DNA from: Arthrobacter sp. CJ23
GTDB taxonomy: Bacteria > Actinomycetota > Actinomycetes > Actinomycetales > Micrococcaceae
Direction: 5' to 3'
DNA: 64,000 bases
Assembly: GCF_024741795.1 (NCBI RefSeq)
Contig: NZ_CP102950.1
Span: forward strand, 2,294,001-2,358,000
In this document: positions 54,001 through 62,675 of the stretch, piece after piece
Layout: every line of letters begins with the position of its first letter
Numbering within the stretch: the first letter of the stretch is position 1
Made by a program: the position numbers and the translations under genes
Notes under the pieces: generated by a model
What the model saw: the letters and a program-made list of their open reading frames with translations, nothing else
Databases searched by the model: none
Told to the model about the DNA's origin: nothing

Positions 54001-55463
54001 TGACGGACCAACTAGCAGAGAAAGCGGTAGCTGACGGCACTGTGATCTCGGAGATTCTGGAGAAGAATCCCGAACTGCACGGTATCGGAAACTACGAGTA
54101 CGGCTGGGCCGACAAGAACGACGTCGGCGCCAACGCACGCCGTGGCATCAACGACGAGGTAGTCCGCGACATTTCGGCCAAGAAGAATGAGCCGGAATGG
54201 ATGCTGGACCTGCGCCTGAAGGGCCTGAAGTACTTCGACCGCAAGCCCATGCCCACCTGGGGTGCAGACCTCTCGGGCATCGACTTCGACAACATCAAGT
54301 ACTTCGTGCGCTCCACCGAGAAGCAGGCCGCCACGTGGGAAGACCTTCCGGAAGACATCCGGAACACCTACGAGAAGCTGGGCATCCCGGAAGCAGAGCG
54401 CAGCCGCCTCGTCTCCGGTGTCGCCGCGCAGTATGAGTCCGAGGTTGTGTACCACCAGATCCGCGAGGACCTGGAAGCCCAGGGCGTCATCTTCCTGGAC
54501 ACCGACACCGCACTGCGTGAACACCCGGAGATCTTCCAGGAGTACTTCGGCACCATCATCCCGGTGGGCGACAACAAATTCGCCTCGCTGAACACGGCCG
54601 TATGGTCCGGCGGTTCCTTCGTGTACGTGCCCAAGGGCGTCCACGTGGACATCCCGCTGCAGGCCTACTTCCGCATCAACACGGAAAACATGGGCCAGTT
54701 TGAGCGCACCCTGATCATCGCCGACGAGGACTCCTACGTCCACTACATCGAAGGCTGCACGGCTCCGATCTACACCTCGGACTCGCTGCACTCCGCCGTG
54801 GTGGAGATCATCGTGAAGAAGGGCGCCCGCGTCCGCTACACCACCATCCAGAACTGGTCCACCAACGTGTACAACCTGGTCACCAAGCGCGCCATCTGCG
54901 AAGAGGGCGCCACCATGGAATGGATCGATGGCAACATCGGCTCCAAGGTGACCATGAAGTACCCGGCCGTCTACCTCGTTGGCGAGCACGCCAAGGGCGA
55001 GACCCTGTCCATCGCCTTCGCCGGCGAAGGCCAGCACCAGGACACCGGCTCCAAGATGGTGCACATCGCGCCGAACACCAAGAGCTCCATCATCTCCAAG
55101 TCCGTGGCCCGTGGCGGCGGCCGTGCCGCCTACCGCGGCCTGGTCCAGGTCCGCGAGGGTGCCAAGCACTCCGCCAACACTGTGCGTTGCGACGCCCTGC
55201 TGGTGGACACCATCAGCCGTTCGGACACATACCCGTACATCGACATCCGTGAAGACGATGTGGTGATGGGCCACGAAGCCACCGTTTCCCGCGTCAGCGA
55301 AGAGCAGCTGTTCTATCTGATGTCCCGCGGCATGCGCGAGGACGAGGCCATGGCCATGATCGTGCGCGGCTTCATTGAGCCGATCGCCCGTGAGCTGCCC
55401 ATGGAATACGCCCTTGAGCTGAACCGCCTGATTGAACTGCAGATGGAAGGATCGGTCGGTTAA
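54000..55463 (+). CDS. sufB: Fe-S cluster assembly protein SufB
   Basis: A 487-residue core scaffold protein of the SUF system, which forms SufBC2D with SufC and Suf[21 protein letters not shown] (about residues 201-220), [20 protein letters not shown] (conserved Cys) and the beta-helix core through [20 protein letters not shown] are highly conserved. No intein interrupts it, unlike mycobacterial SufB. AAAGG precedes the ATG; GTG 53997 directly before is an alternative. Ends in a TAATG overlap with sufD. Confidence 0.97.
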   Translation: MTDQLAEKAVADGTVISEILEKNPELHGIGNYEYGWADKNDVGANARRGINDEVVRDISAKKNEPEWMLDLRLKGLKYFDRKPMPTWGADLSGIDFDNIKYFVRSTEKQAATWEDLPEDIRNTYEKLGIPEAERSRLVSGVAAQYESEVVYHQIREDLEAQGVIFLDTDTALREHPEIFQEYFGTIIPVGDNKFASLNTAVWSGGSFVYVPKGVHVDIPLQAYFRINTENMGQFERTLIIADEDSYVHYIEGCTAPIYTSDSLHSAVVEIIVKKGARVRYTTIQNWSTNVYNLVTKRAICEEGATMEWIDGNIGSKVTMKYPAVYLVGEHAKGETLSIAFAGEGQHQDTGSKMVHIAPNTKSSIISKSVARGGGRAAYRGLVQVREGAKHSANTVRCDALLVDTISRSDTYPYIDIREDDVVMGHEATVSRVSEEQLFYLMSRGMREDEAMAMIVRGFIEPIARELPMEYALELNRLIELQMEGSVG

Positions 55464-56761
55464 TGACTGACATCACTACTGAAAAGGCGCGCATCGGCGC
55501 GCCCTCGGCCCAGCCGTTCATCGACGGCTTCACCGAGGAAGGCGAGAGCCTCTCGCCGATCAACGCCGGTACGGCGGCAGCGCCGTCGGCAGGTCCGCTC
55601 GCCGGGGACTCCGCCAAGAGCCACTCGCACGGCGGCGGCGTCGGCATCCCGGACAGCTCCCGCGCCGGCCGCCTGACCTCCTACCAGCTCGCGGACTTCA
55701 AGCCCCTCACGGGCCTGGAGGAAGACTGGCGCTTCACCCCGCTCAAGCGACTGCGCGGCCTCCACAACAGCGTCCTCAACGGCGCGGCCCCGTCCGTCGC
55801 CGTCACGGCCCCCGCCGGCGTTGTCGTCGAGACCGTCGGCCGCGATGACCAGCGCATCGGCCAGGCCGGCATCCCGGAGGACCGCGTGTCCGCCAATGCC
55901 TGGGAAAACTTCGCCGAAGCGACGGTCGTCACCGTTCCCGCCGAGCTTGAGGCCGAGGACGAAATCTCCGTGCTCGTCACCGGTGCCGGTGAAGAGGCAT
56001 CCGCGCAGCACATCGTGATTGTTGCCGAGCGCTTCTCCAAGTCCGTGGTGATCCTGGACCACCAGGGCACCGCGGTCGTGTCCGAGAACGTCGAGATCAT
56101 CGTCGAAGACGGTGCGCAGCTCACCGTCATCTCGCTCCAGGAATGGAACGACAACGCCGTGCACGCTTCCTCGCAGCAGGCCAAGCTGGGCCGCGACGCG
56201 AAGTTCAAGCACATCGTGGTCAGCCTGGGCGGCGACCTCGTCCGCGTGACGCCGTCCACCCGCTTCACGGCTCCCGGTGGCGAGGCCGAAATGTTCGGCC
56301 TGTACTTTGCCGACGCCGGCCAGCACCTTGAGCAGCGCCTGTTCGTTGACCACGCCGTGGCCAACTGCAAGTCGAACGTCCTGTACAAGGGCGCACTGCA
56401 GGGCCGCAACGCCCACGCGGTCTGGGTCGGCGACGTCCTGATCCGCAAGGAAGCCGAAGGCACGGACAGCTACGAGGCCAACCGCAACCTGCTGCTGACC
56501 GACGGTGCCCGCGCCGACTCGGTTCCCAACCTTGAGATCGAGACCGGCCTGATCGAAGGTGCCGGCCACGCCAGCGCCACCGGCCGCCTCGACGACGAAC
56601 ACCTGTTCTACCTCATGGCACGCGGCATCCCGGAAGATGTGGCCCGCCGTCTGGTGGTGCGCGGCTTCCTCAACGAGATCATCCAGCAGATCAAGGTCCC
56701 GGCTCTCGAAGAGCGCCTGACCGCGGCTGTTGAGCGTGAGCTCGCTGCGAGCGACAACTAA
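55463..56761 (+). CDS. sufD: Fe-S cluster assembly protein SufD
   Basis: A 432-residue partner of SufB. The N-terminal about 75 residues are variable, with a His-rich KSHSHGGGVGIP. The EDWRFTPLKRLRGL segment starts the conserved region. The beta-helix contains FGLYFADAGQHLEQRLFVDH (about residues 277-296) and HAVWVGDVLIRKEAEGTDSY; SufD proteins use a conserved His in this part. The last segment LMARGIPEDVARRLVVRGF is shared with SufB. It shares one base with sufB. Confidence 0.96.
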   Translation: MTDITTEKARIGAPSAQPFIDGFTEEGESLSPINAGTAAAPSAGPLAGDSAKSHSHGGGVGIPDSSRAGRLTSYQLADFKPLTGLEEDWRFTPLKRLRGLHNSVLNGAAPSVAVTAPAGVVVETVGRDDQRIGQAGIPEDRVSANAWENFAEATVVTVPAELEAEDEISVLVTGAGEEASAQHIVIVAERFSKSVVILDHQGTAVVSENVEIIVEDGAQLTVISLQEWNDNAVHASSQQAKLGRDAKFKHIVVSLGGDLVRVTPSTRFTAPGGEAEMFGLYFADAGQHLEQRLFVDHAVANCKSNVLYKGALQGRNAHAVWVGDVLIRKEAEGTDSYEANRNLLLTDGARADSVPNLEIETGLIEGAGHASATGRLDDEHLFYLMARGIPEDVARRLVVRGFLNEIIQQIKVPALEERLTAAVERELAASDN

Positions 56762-56787
56762 CAACGGCCGGGCAGGAAGAAATCCAC

Positions 56788-57144
56788 ATGAGCGAACAGC
56801 CAAAAGGCGAACTGGTGTGCAACGCCAACGACATTCAGGTCAAGCAGGCGCTGCGCATCCTGATCGATGACTACCCCGTAGCCATCGTGAGGGACTCGAT
56901 GGGAGAGATCCACGCCATCGGGGACACCTGCTCGCATGCGGACATCTCCCTGTCCGAGGGCGAGATTGAAGGCTGCGCCATCGAGTGCTGGGGCCACGGC
57001 TCCCAGTTCGATCTGCGCAGCGGCCAGCCGCTCCAGCTCCCCGCCTACGACCCCGTTCCCGTTTTCGCCGTCACCCTCGATGGTGACGACGTCTACGTGG
57101 ACGTGAGCAACGTTGTGAACGGCGCCTCGGTAGAGAACTACTGA
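56788..57144 (+). CDS. Rieske-type [2Fe-2S] ferredoxin in the suf operon
   Basis: A 118-residue Rieske protein. Ligand pairs are GDTCSHADISLSEG (Cys-X-His, about residues 48-61) and IECWGHGSQFDLRSG (Cys-X2-His, about 71-85), both complete. It resembles the non-heme ferredoxin subunit of aromatic dioxygenases but sits between sufD and sufC, as in other actinobacteria, so it may carry electrons for cluster assembly or be an early client. The role is inferred from position. The gap to sufC is 50 bp. Confidence 0.92.
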   Translation: MSEQPKGELVCNANDIQVKQALRILIDDYPVAIVRDSMGEIHAIGDTCSHADISLSEGEIEGCAIECWGHGSQFDLRSGQPLQLPAYDPVPVFAVTLDGDDVYVDVSNVVNGASVENY

Positions 57145-57194
57145 GATCCATTGCTTGAGAAGTACTGAGACTTACGAACGAAAGAAAGAAGAGC

Positions 57195-57983
57195 ATGTCT
57201 ACTCTTGAGATCAAGGACCTGCACGTCAGCATTGAGACGGAGCAGGGCACCAAGGAGATCCTGAAGGGCGTCAGCCTGACCATCAAGACCGGCGAGACCC
57301 ACGCGATCATGGGCCCCAACGGTTCGGGCAAGTCCACCCTGGCCTCCACCATTGCCGGCCACCCGCGCTACACCGTCACCAGCGGCAGCATCACGCTGGA
57401 CGGCGAAGACGTGCTGGCCATGAGCGTTGACGAGCGCGCCCGCGCCGGTGTCTTCCTCGCCATGCAGTACCCCGTGGAGGTTCCGGGCGTCACCATGACG
57501 AACTTCCTGCGCACCGCCAAGACCGCCATCGACGGCGAAGCACCGGCACTGCGCACCTGGACCAAGGACGTCAAGGCCGCCATGGCGCAGCTGCGCATCG
57601 ACGCCGACTTCGCCCAGCGCAACGTCAACGAAGGCTTCTCCGGCGGTGAGAAGAAGCGCGTGGAAATCCTGCAGCTCGAGCTCTTCAAGCCGAAGTTCGC
57701 CGTCCTGGACGAGACCGACTCCGGCCTGGACGTCGACGCCCTCAAGGTTGTCTCCGAGGGCGTCAACCGCGCCCACGAAGGCGGCAACATGGGCACGCTG
57801 CTCATCACGCACTACACCCGCATCCTGCGCTACATCAAGCCGGACTTCGTCCACGTCTTCGTTGACGGCCAGGTTGTCGAGGAGGGCGGCCCCGAGCTGG
57901 CCGACCGTCTCGAAGAAGAGGGCTACGACCGCTACGCCACCGGCGCCGGCGCAGCCACCATCGCCGCAGCTGCACAGGCCTAG
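57195..57983 (+). CDS. sufC: Fe-S cluster assembly ATPase SufC
   Basis: A 262-residue ABC-type ATPase that drives conformational change in the SufBCD complex. Walker A is IMGPNGSGKSTLASTIAGHP (about residues 39-58), the Q-loop LAMQYPVEVPGVT, the signature GFSGGEKKRVEILQLELFK (about 149-167), Walker B AVLDETDSGLD and the switch LLITHYTRILRYIKPDFVHV. AGAAAGAAGAG precedes the ATG. Confidence 0.97.
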   Translation: MSTLEIKDLHVSIETEQGTKEILKGVSLTIKTGETHAIMGPNGSGKSTLASTIAGHPRYTVTSGSITLDGEDVLAMSVDERARAGVFLAMQYPVEVPGVTMTNFLRTAKTAIDGEAPALRTWTKDVKAAMAQLRIDADFAQRNVNEGFSGGEKKRVEILQLELFKPKFAVLDETDSGLDVDALKVVSEGVNRAHEGGNMGTLLITHYTRILRYIKPDFVHVFVDGQVVEEGGPELADRLEEEGYDRYATGAGAATIAAAAQA

Positions 57984-57995
57984 TTAGGACCCGCC

Positions 57996-58328
57996 ATGAC
58001 CGATACCAACACGGCGCGCACCAGCCTTGAGGACGTCGAGGAGGCACTCAAGGACGTCATTGACCCCGAACTCGGCGTCAATGTGGTTGACCTTGGCCTG
58101 CTGTACGGCCTGAAGTACTCGGACGACGACGGTGCCCTGCTGATCGACATGACGCTGACGACGGCGGCCTGCCCGCTGACGGACGTGCTCGAAGAGCAGG
58201 TGGGCAAGTCCCTCGACGGAGTCGTGGACGACTGGCGCCTCAACTGGGTATGGATGCCGCCATGGGGTCCGGAACGGATCACCGACGACGGCAAGGACCA
58301 GATGCGGGCCCTCGGCTTCAACATCTAG
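57996..58328 (+). CDS. sufT: SufT-like Fe-S assembly factor (DUF59/MIP18 family)
   Basis: A 110-residue DUF59 protein. IDPELGVNVVDLGLLYGLKY (about residues 21-40) and the motif TTAACPLTD with a conserved Cys are typical of SufT/PaaD-like factors that help mature Fe-S proteins. It starts 12 bp after sufC. In many actinobacteria sufS and sufU sit between these two genes; here neither is present. A repeat element follows its stop codon immediately. Confidence 0.92.
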   Translation: MTDTNTARTSLEDVEEALKDVIDPELGVNVVDLGLLYGLKYSDDDGALLIDMTLTTAACPLTDVLEEQVGKSLDGVVDDWRLNWVWMPPWGPERITDDGKDQMRALGFNI

Positions 58329-58390
58329 GTCCCCACCGCCTCCCTAGCCTCGCTTCGCTTCGGCCAGGGAACCCTCGGCGGCGGAGGCCC
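58329..58390. repeat. Intergenic repeat, copy 3 (inverted)
   Basis: Starting at the base after the sufT stop, this segment matches the reverse complement of 12885-12943 along its length. Shared blocks are CCCCAC, GCCTCCCT, CTCGCT and CAGGGAACCCT, with scattered substitutions. It is non-coding. Confidence 0.7.
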
Positions 58391-58400
58391 CTGACGTGAA

Positions 58401-58440
58401 ACGGCGGGTGCCCGGCTCATATGAGCCAGGCACCCGCCGT
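58401..58440. terminator. Bidirectional terminator between sufT and the metallopeptidase gene
   Basis: ACGGCGGGTGCC-C-GGCTCAT (58401-58420) pairs with ATGAGCC-A-GGCACCCGCCGT (58421-58440), with a single C/A mismatch. The 40-base hairpin lies between convergent genes. T-tracts are weak on both sides. Confidence 0.75.
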
Positions 58441-58462
58441 CGGCGTATCCGGGCCGTATCGG

Positions 58463-59371
58463 CTAGGGCGCCGCCACCCCGAAGGTGTCGCACTTGTTGA
58501 TGTCGCCGGTGCTGTAGCCGGTGTAGAACCACTTCTGCCGCTGGGCACTGGAACCGTGCGTCCAGGATTCCGGGGACACCCGGCCAGTGGCGGCCGCCTG
58601 GATGCGGTCATCGCCCACGGCCGAGGCGGCGGACAGGGCGTCCTGCAGGTCCTTCTCGGTCAGTGGGTCAAGGAACGGCCGGCCGCTCTGCGGATCCTTC
58701 TGGGTGGTGGCGTACCGGACCCAGAGGCCGGCGTAGCAGTCGGCCTGGAGTTCAACCCGCACGGCGCCTGACTGTGGCCCCTGCGGGTCCTGCTGGGCGA
58801 GGTCGAGGTTGCCCAGGACGTCCTGGACGTGGTGGCCGAATTCATGGGCCACCACGTATTCCTGGGCCAGCGGCCCTCCGGAAGAACCGAAGCGGGTGAC
58901 GAGTTCCTCGAAGAAGCCGGGGTCGAAGTAGGCGGTGCTGTCCGCCGGGCAGTAGAAGGGCCCCACGGCGGTGGAGGCGGGACCGCATCCGGTGTTCGTG
59001 GCCCCGCTGAACAGCACAGTCCTGGGGCGCGGGTATTTGACGTTGTAGTCGGCCAGGTACGCCGGCCAGAAATTGTTGAGGCTGTTGGCGGTGCCGGTGA
59101 TGCGGCAGTCCAGGCGCTGGTCGGCGTCGGCGCCGGTCCTGCATTCCTGGGTGCCGCCGCTGGAAGCGCCGCTTCCGACGGCGGGTGGCTGGCTTCCGCT
59201 GCCGGCGAGGCCTTCGATCAGCTGGGGGTTGGTGATCCCCAGGAGTGCCAGCAGCAGGACCACGATGCCGCCGCCAATGCCGCCGCCGATCTTGGTTCCG
59301 CGCCGCATGCCGCCGCCACGGCGGTCCTCCACCTGGGATGGGTCCAGCTGGACCCCGTCATTGAAACTCAT
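58463..59371 (-). CDS. Neutral zinc metallopeptidase, YpfJ family
   Basis: A 302-residue membrane-anchored protein. A cytosolic N-terminus with a Gly/Arg-rich patch precedes one membrane helix (IVVLLLALLGI, about residues 36-46), then an extracellular zinc metallopeptidase domain. The metal site is VVAHEFGHHVQDVLG (HExxH, about residue 175), and VELQADCYAGLW may supply the third ligand. Cys residues suggest disulfides. YpfJ-family substrates are unknown. The start is ATG 59371 (MSFNDGVQL), six bases after TATCGT. Confidence 0.9.
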   Translation of the reverse strand: MSFNDGVQLDPSQVEDRRGGGMRRGTKIGGGIGGGIVVLLLALLGITNPQLIEGLAGSGSQPPAVGSGASSGGTQECRTGADADQRLDCRITGTANSLNNFWPAYLADYNVKYPRPRTVLFSGATNTGCGPASTAVGPFYCPADSTAYFDPGFFEELVTRFGSSGGPLAQEYVVAHEFGHHVQDVLGNLDLAQQDPQGPQSGAVRVELQADCYAGLWVRYATTQKDPQSGRPFLDPLTEKDLQDALSAASAVGDDRIQAAATGRVSPESWTHGSSAQRQKWFYTGYSTGDINKCDTFGVAAP

Positions 59372-59383
59372 ATTGCCACGATA
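59372..59383 (-). promoter_or_regulatory. Leaderless -10 of the metallopeptidase gene
   Basis: On the minus strand, TATCGT (59383-59378) is six bases before ATG 59371. Confidence 0.45.
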
Positions 59384-59419
59384 GCCGTCACGGAGCAGAC
59401 CGGAAGGCAAGGCTGCCGG

Positions 59420-59432
59420 TAAAATCAATCCA
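59420..59432 (+). promoter_or_regulatory. Leaderless -10 of the acyl-CoA ligase gene
   Basis: TAAAAT (59420-59425) is seven bases before ATG 59433. It shares a 61-bp divergent intergenic region with the metallopeptidase promoter. Confidence 0.55.
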
Positions 59433-60824
59433 ATGCCATTCCTGGACAAACTTCAGCTCTGGGCCGATGAGCGCCCCCACGACACCGCCGTCGTAGTGGG
59501 CAGCAGCCGGCTCAACTGGGGCGGTCTCCGCGACGCCGCAACGCAGCGGCTGCGCGCCACCACCGCCACCACCATCCTTGCCGAGCCCAATTCCCTGTCC
59601 TTCGTGGAGTCCTACGCTGCGGCGGTTGCCGGCGAACGGCGCTGTGCCGTGCTGGACTCGCTGTGGCCGCAGCCCATGATCGACGACGTCCGGGACCGCA
59701 TCGGCGGGCCTGCCGGCGAAGCGGGCGGGGAACTGGCGGACGGCGATCCGGCGTCGACGTTCCTGATCGGCCTCACCTCGGGAACCACCTCCGTACCGAA
59801 GGCCTTCACCCGTTCCAGGCAGTCCTGGCAGGCGTCCTTCGACGCCTCCATCGAGTTTTTCGGCCTGACACCGCAGGACCGGACCCTTGCCCCGGGGCCG
59901 CTCTCGGCAAGCCTCAACCTGTACGCCCTGTCCGAGTGCCTTTACGCCGGGGCCGCGTTCCACACCCTGGAATCGTTCGACGTCGGCGAGGCCCATGCGG
60001 CCATCAGCCACGACGGCATCACCCGGCTCGTGCTGGCACCCACCATGCTGCGCCTGCTCAGTGAACGCGGCCTGGCCGGCGGTGTGGACGCCTCGGGCAT
60101 CAACAGCATCATCTGCGCCGGTTCCAAACTGGATGCCCGCACCCTCGAGGCCGCACGGCGCTGGGCGCCGCACGCCGCCATTTTCGAGTACTACGGTGCC
60201 TCCGAGCTCAGTTTCGTCTCGGGTACCCGGCTTGCCGCAGGGGAACCGCTCGACGCCGGCGGCACCGGCATCGGGAAGCCGTTCCCCGGCGTCGAGCTGA
60301 AGATCCTGGACGACTCGGGCGCGGAACTGGCCGACGGCGAACACGGCAACATCAGCGTCCGCAGCGGCATGGTCAGCAACGGCTACCTGTGGGGCGACGA
60401 CGGCCAGGCGCTGAGGTGCTTCGACGGCTGGTACACGGTAGGGGACCAGGGCTACCTGGACCACGGTGTCCTGCACATCCTGGGCCGCCGCTCGGACATG
60501 ATCATCACCTCCGGCAAAAACGTCTACCCGCACGAGGTGGAGCTCGCGCTGGCTTCGGTCCCGGGGATCTCGGCGGCCGTCGCCGCCGGTGCCGTGGACG
60601 ACATCCGTGGCCAAAAGGTGGTGGCAGGGGTGCTGCCCGCCTACGGGGCGGTCACCGCCACGCAGCTGAGGACCGGCCTGGACGGACTGCTCGCCCGCGA
60701 CAAGCGGCCCCTGCAGTACTTCGCCCTGTCCGAGCTTCCCATGACGGACCGCGGCAAGGTCAGCCGGAAGGTGTTCCTCGACTGGATCAAGAACCATGAT
60801 CCCCGGGCCAAACCCCTTGCCTAG
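59433..60824 (+). CDS. Acyl-CoA ligase (AMP-forming), YhfT-like
   Basis: A 463-residue ANL-superfamily enzyme that activates a carboxylic acid as an acyl-adenylate and then as the CoA thioester. P-loop-like motif A is LIGLTSGTTSVPKAF (about residues 111-125), EYYGASELSFV (A5) is at about 251, GWYTVGDQGYLDHG (A7) and GRRSDMIITSGKNVYPHEVE (A8) follow, and the catalytic Lys is in TDRGKVSRKVFL near the end. It is shorter than long-chain FadD. It lies next to a thiolase and faces biotin transporter genes, matching B. subtilis yhfU-yhfT-yhfS, so the substrate may be a biotin precursor such as pimelate (inference). Confidence 0.87.
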   Translation: MPFLDKLQLWADERPHDTAVVVGSSRLNWGGLRDAATQRLRATTATTILAEPNSLSFVESYAAAVAGERRCAVLDSLWPQPMIDDVRDRIGGPAGEAGGELADGDPASTFLIGLTSGTTSVPKAFTRSRQSWQASFDASIEFFGLTPQDRTLAPGPLSASLNLYALSECLYAGAAFHTLESFDVGEAHAAISHDGITRLVLAPTMLRLLSERGLAGGVDASGINSIICAGSKLDARTLEAARRWAPHAAIFEYYGASELSFVSGTRLAAGEPLDAGGTGIGKPFPGVELKILDDSGAELADGEHGNISVRSGMVSNGYLWGDDGQALRCFDGWYTVGDQGYLDHGVLHILGRRSDMIITSGKNVYPHEVELALASVPGISAAVAAGAVDDIRGQKVVAGVLPAYGAVTATQLRTGLDGLLARDKRPLQYFALSELPMTDRGKVSRKVFLDWIKNHDPRAKPLA

Positions 60825-62040
60825 CGTGGGCCCGGTTTGGGACGACACTGCCCCCGTGCCGGGCCGTGACGCCGCATCGCGCCAGCCCGTCATCATCGCG
60901 GCACTACGCACCCCGATCTGCCGCGCCAACGGCCAGCTCAAGTCACTGCGCGCCCACGATCTGCTGGCACCCGTGCTGGCGGCGCTCGTGGAGTCCACCG
61001 GGATCGATCCGGCCGGGGTCAGCGACGTCGTGATCGGCAATGCCGTGGGCGGCGGCGGCAACGTGGCCAGGTTCGCGGCGCTCCAGGCAGGAATGCCCGC
61101 CAGCGTCCCGGGCCTCACCGTGGACCGGCAGTGCGGATCGGGCCTGGACGCCATTTCCCTGGCCGCGCGCCTGGTGGCCGCCGGCGGGGATCCGGTGTTC
61201 CTGGCCGGCGGAGTCGAAAGCATCAGCACCGCCCCTGCCCGTGCCGACCGCAACGACGACGGCGGGCTGGAGTTCTACACCAGGGCCCGCTTCGTGCCGC
61301 CCTCCTTGGGTGATCCGGACATGGGCGTGGCCGCCGAAAACGTGGCCCGCGAATTCGGGGTGACCCGCAAACGGCAGGACGAGTACGCCCTGCGCAGCCA
61401 TGGCCGGGCCGTGGCTGCTGCCGGGGCCGGGGTCTTTGCAGGCGAGACCGTGGCGCTTGAGGCCTCCGGCAAGACGGTCGATGCCGACGACGGCCCCCGG
61501 GCCTCGCTGAAGCCGGCGCTCATGGCCCGCTTCCCGGCCGCCTTCGTGGCCGGCGGAACCGTCACCGCCGGAAACTCCTGCTTCGACGCGGACGCCGCCT
61601 CCGCCGTCGTGGTTACCTCCCTCAAACGCGCCCGGGAGCTGGGTGCGGCGGACGGGCTGCTGGTTCTGGGCTGCGACACGGCAGGTGTGGACCCCACGCT
61701 GCTGGGCATCGGAGCCGCCCTGGCGGCGCGGCGGCTCCTCGCAGCCCACGGCGTGGAGGCGGCACAGCTCGATCTCGTGGAGTTCAATGAGGCATTCGCC
61801 TCGCAGACGATCGCCTGCATGGACGAGCTGGGACTTGATCCGGAACGGGCAAACGCCGACGGCGGGGCCCTCGCGTTCGGGCATGGTTACGGTGCGTCCG
61901 GTGCCGTGCTGGTGACCCGCTTGCTCGCGCAGGCCCGTGCTGCGCACAGTGCCACGGGAGCGGAGAGCCTGGCCCTGGCGATGATCAGCATTGCCGGCGG
62001 CATGGGTACCGCGGCCCTGCTGCGGTATTCGCGCCTCTGA
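60796..62040 (+). CDS. Thiolase family protein with altered second active-site Cys, YhfS-like
   Basis: A 414-residue thiolase-fold protein. The nucleophile Cys is present in LTVDRQCGSGLDAISLAARL (about residue 112), NEAFA and the His loop LAFGHGYGASGAV are present, but the final CxGGG(M/Q)G loop reads ISIAGGMGTA. The second Cys is therefore Ser, and the first Gly is Ala. Classical thiolysis or condensation may be weakened. ATG 60796 overlaps the ligase gene by 29 bp; GTG 60826, two bases after the ligase stop, is an alternative. Co-transcribed with the ligase. Its stop is 11 bp from that of convergent bioN. Confidence 0.85.
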   Translation: MIPGPNPLPSVGPVWDDTAPVPGRDAASRQPVIIAALRTPICRANGQLKSLRAHDLLAPVLAALVESTGIDPAGVSDVVIGNAVGGGGNVARFAALQAGMPASVPGLTVDRQCGSGLDAISLAARLVAAGGDPVFLAGGVESISTAPARADRNDDGGLEFYTRARFVPPSLGDPDMGVAAENVAREFGVTRKRQDEYALRSHGRAVAAAGAGVFAGETVALEASGKTVDADDGPRASLKPALMARFPAAFVAGGTVTAGNSCFDADAASAVVVTSLKRARELGAADGLLVLGCDTAGVDPTLLGIGAALAARRLLAAHGVEAAQLDLVEFNEAFASQTIACMDELGLDPERANADGGALAFGHGYGASGAVLVTRLLAQARAAHSATGAESLALAMISIAGGMGTAALLRYSRL

Positions 62041-62051
62041 GGCTGCCGGAC

Positions 62052-62675
62052 TCAGTCCTCGGCTTCGCCCAGGCCTCGGGCGGCCAGCGCGTCACCGGTC
62101 TGGCGGGCGTAGGCCACCGTGGTGATGAACACCGGCAAGACCAGTGCGCGCGGATTGCGTTCCAGGCCGCGGGCCCGTGCGGAATCCCTGACGTCGGAGA
62201 AGGCGCCGGCAATGAACGGGATGCTGCGCAGCATCACTGCGATGGTGAGGGCAAAGCGTTCGGGGTCGGCGCCGAAGCGCTTGAGGGGCTTGGCCAAGGA
62301 CACCACACCGTCCAGCAGGTCCTGCACCGGGGTAGTGGCCGTCAGCACGGACGCCGCAACCACGCACACCAGCACGTTGAGCACGATCCTGGCCGCGGTG
62401 GGGCCGCCCAGCTGCCACCACTGGAACAGGCCAATGACAATGAGGATCGGCGCCACCATCCAGACCGCCCGCCACAAACGGCCTGCCCCGGCTCCGGTGA
62501 GCAGGAACAGGCCGCACATCACGGCCAGCACGGCTGCGGACACCAGCCAGTCGACGATCAGGAACGAGGCCGTCCCGCAGCCGGCCACCAGCAGGAACTT
62601 CAGCCAAAGCGGCGTCCGGTGGACGACAGAGTTGCCACGGACGTAGTTGGCGATCAGGAAGCCGTGGCCCCTCAT
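62052..62675 (-). CDS. bioN: Energy-coupling factor transmembrane protein BioN (EcfT)
   Basis: A 207-residue membrane protein with about five helices. It carries the EcfT signatures RGNSVVHRTPLWLKFLLVAG at the start and the Ala-Arg-Gly helix SDVRDSARARGLERNPRALV near residue 165, which couples to the ATPase. Together with BioM and BioY it forms the ECF-type biotin importer. ATG 62675 shares ATGA with the bioM stop, which supports this start. Confidence 0.9.
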   Translation of the reverse strand: MRGHGFLIANYVRGNSVVHRTPLWLKFLLVAGCGTASFLIVDWLVSAAVLAVMCGLFLLTGAGAGRLWRAVWMVAPILIVIGLFQWWQLGGPTAARIVLNVLVCVVAASVLTATTPVQDLLDGVVSLAKPLKRFGADPERFALTIAVMLRSIPFIAGAFSDVRDSARARGLERNPRALVLPVFITTVAYARQTGDALAARGLGEAED

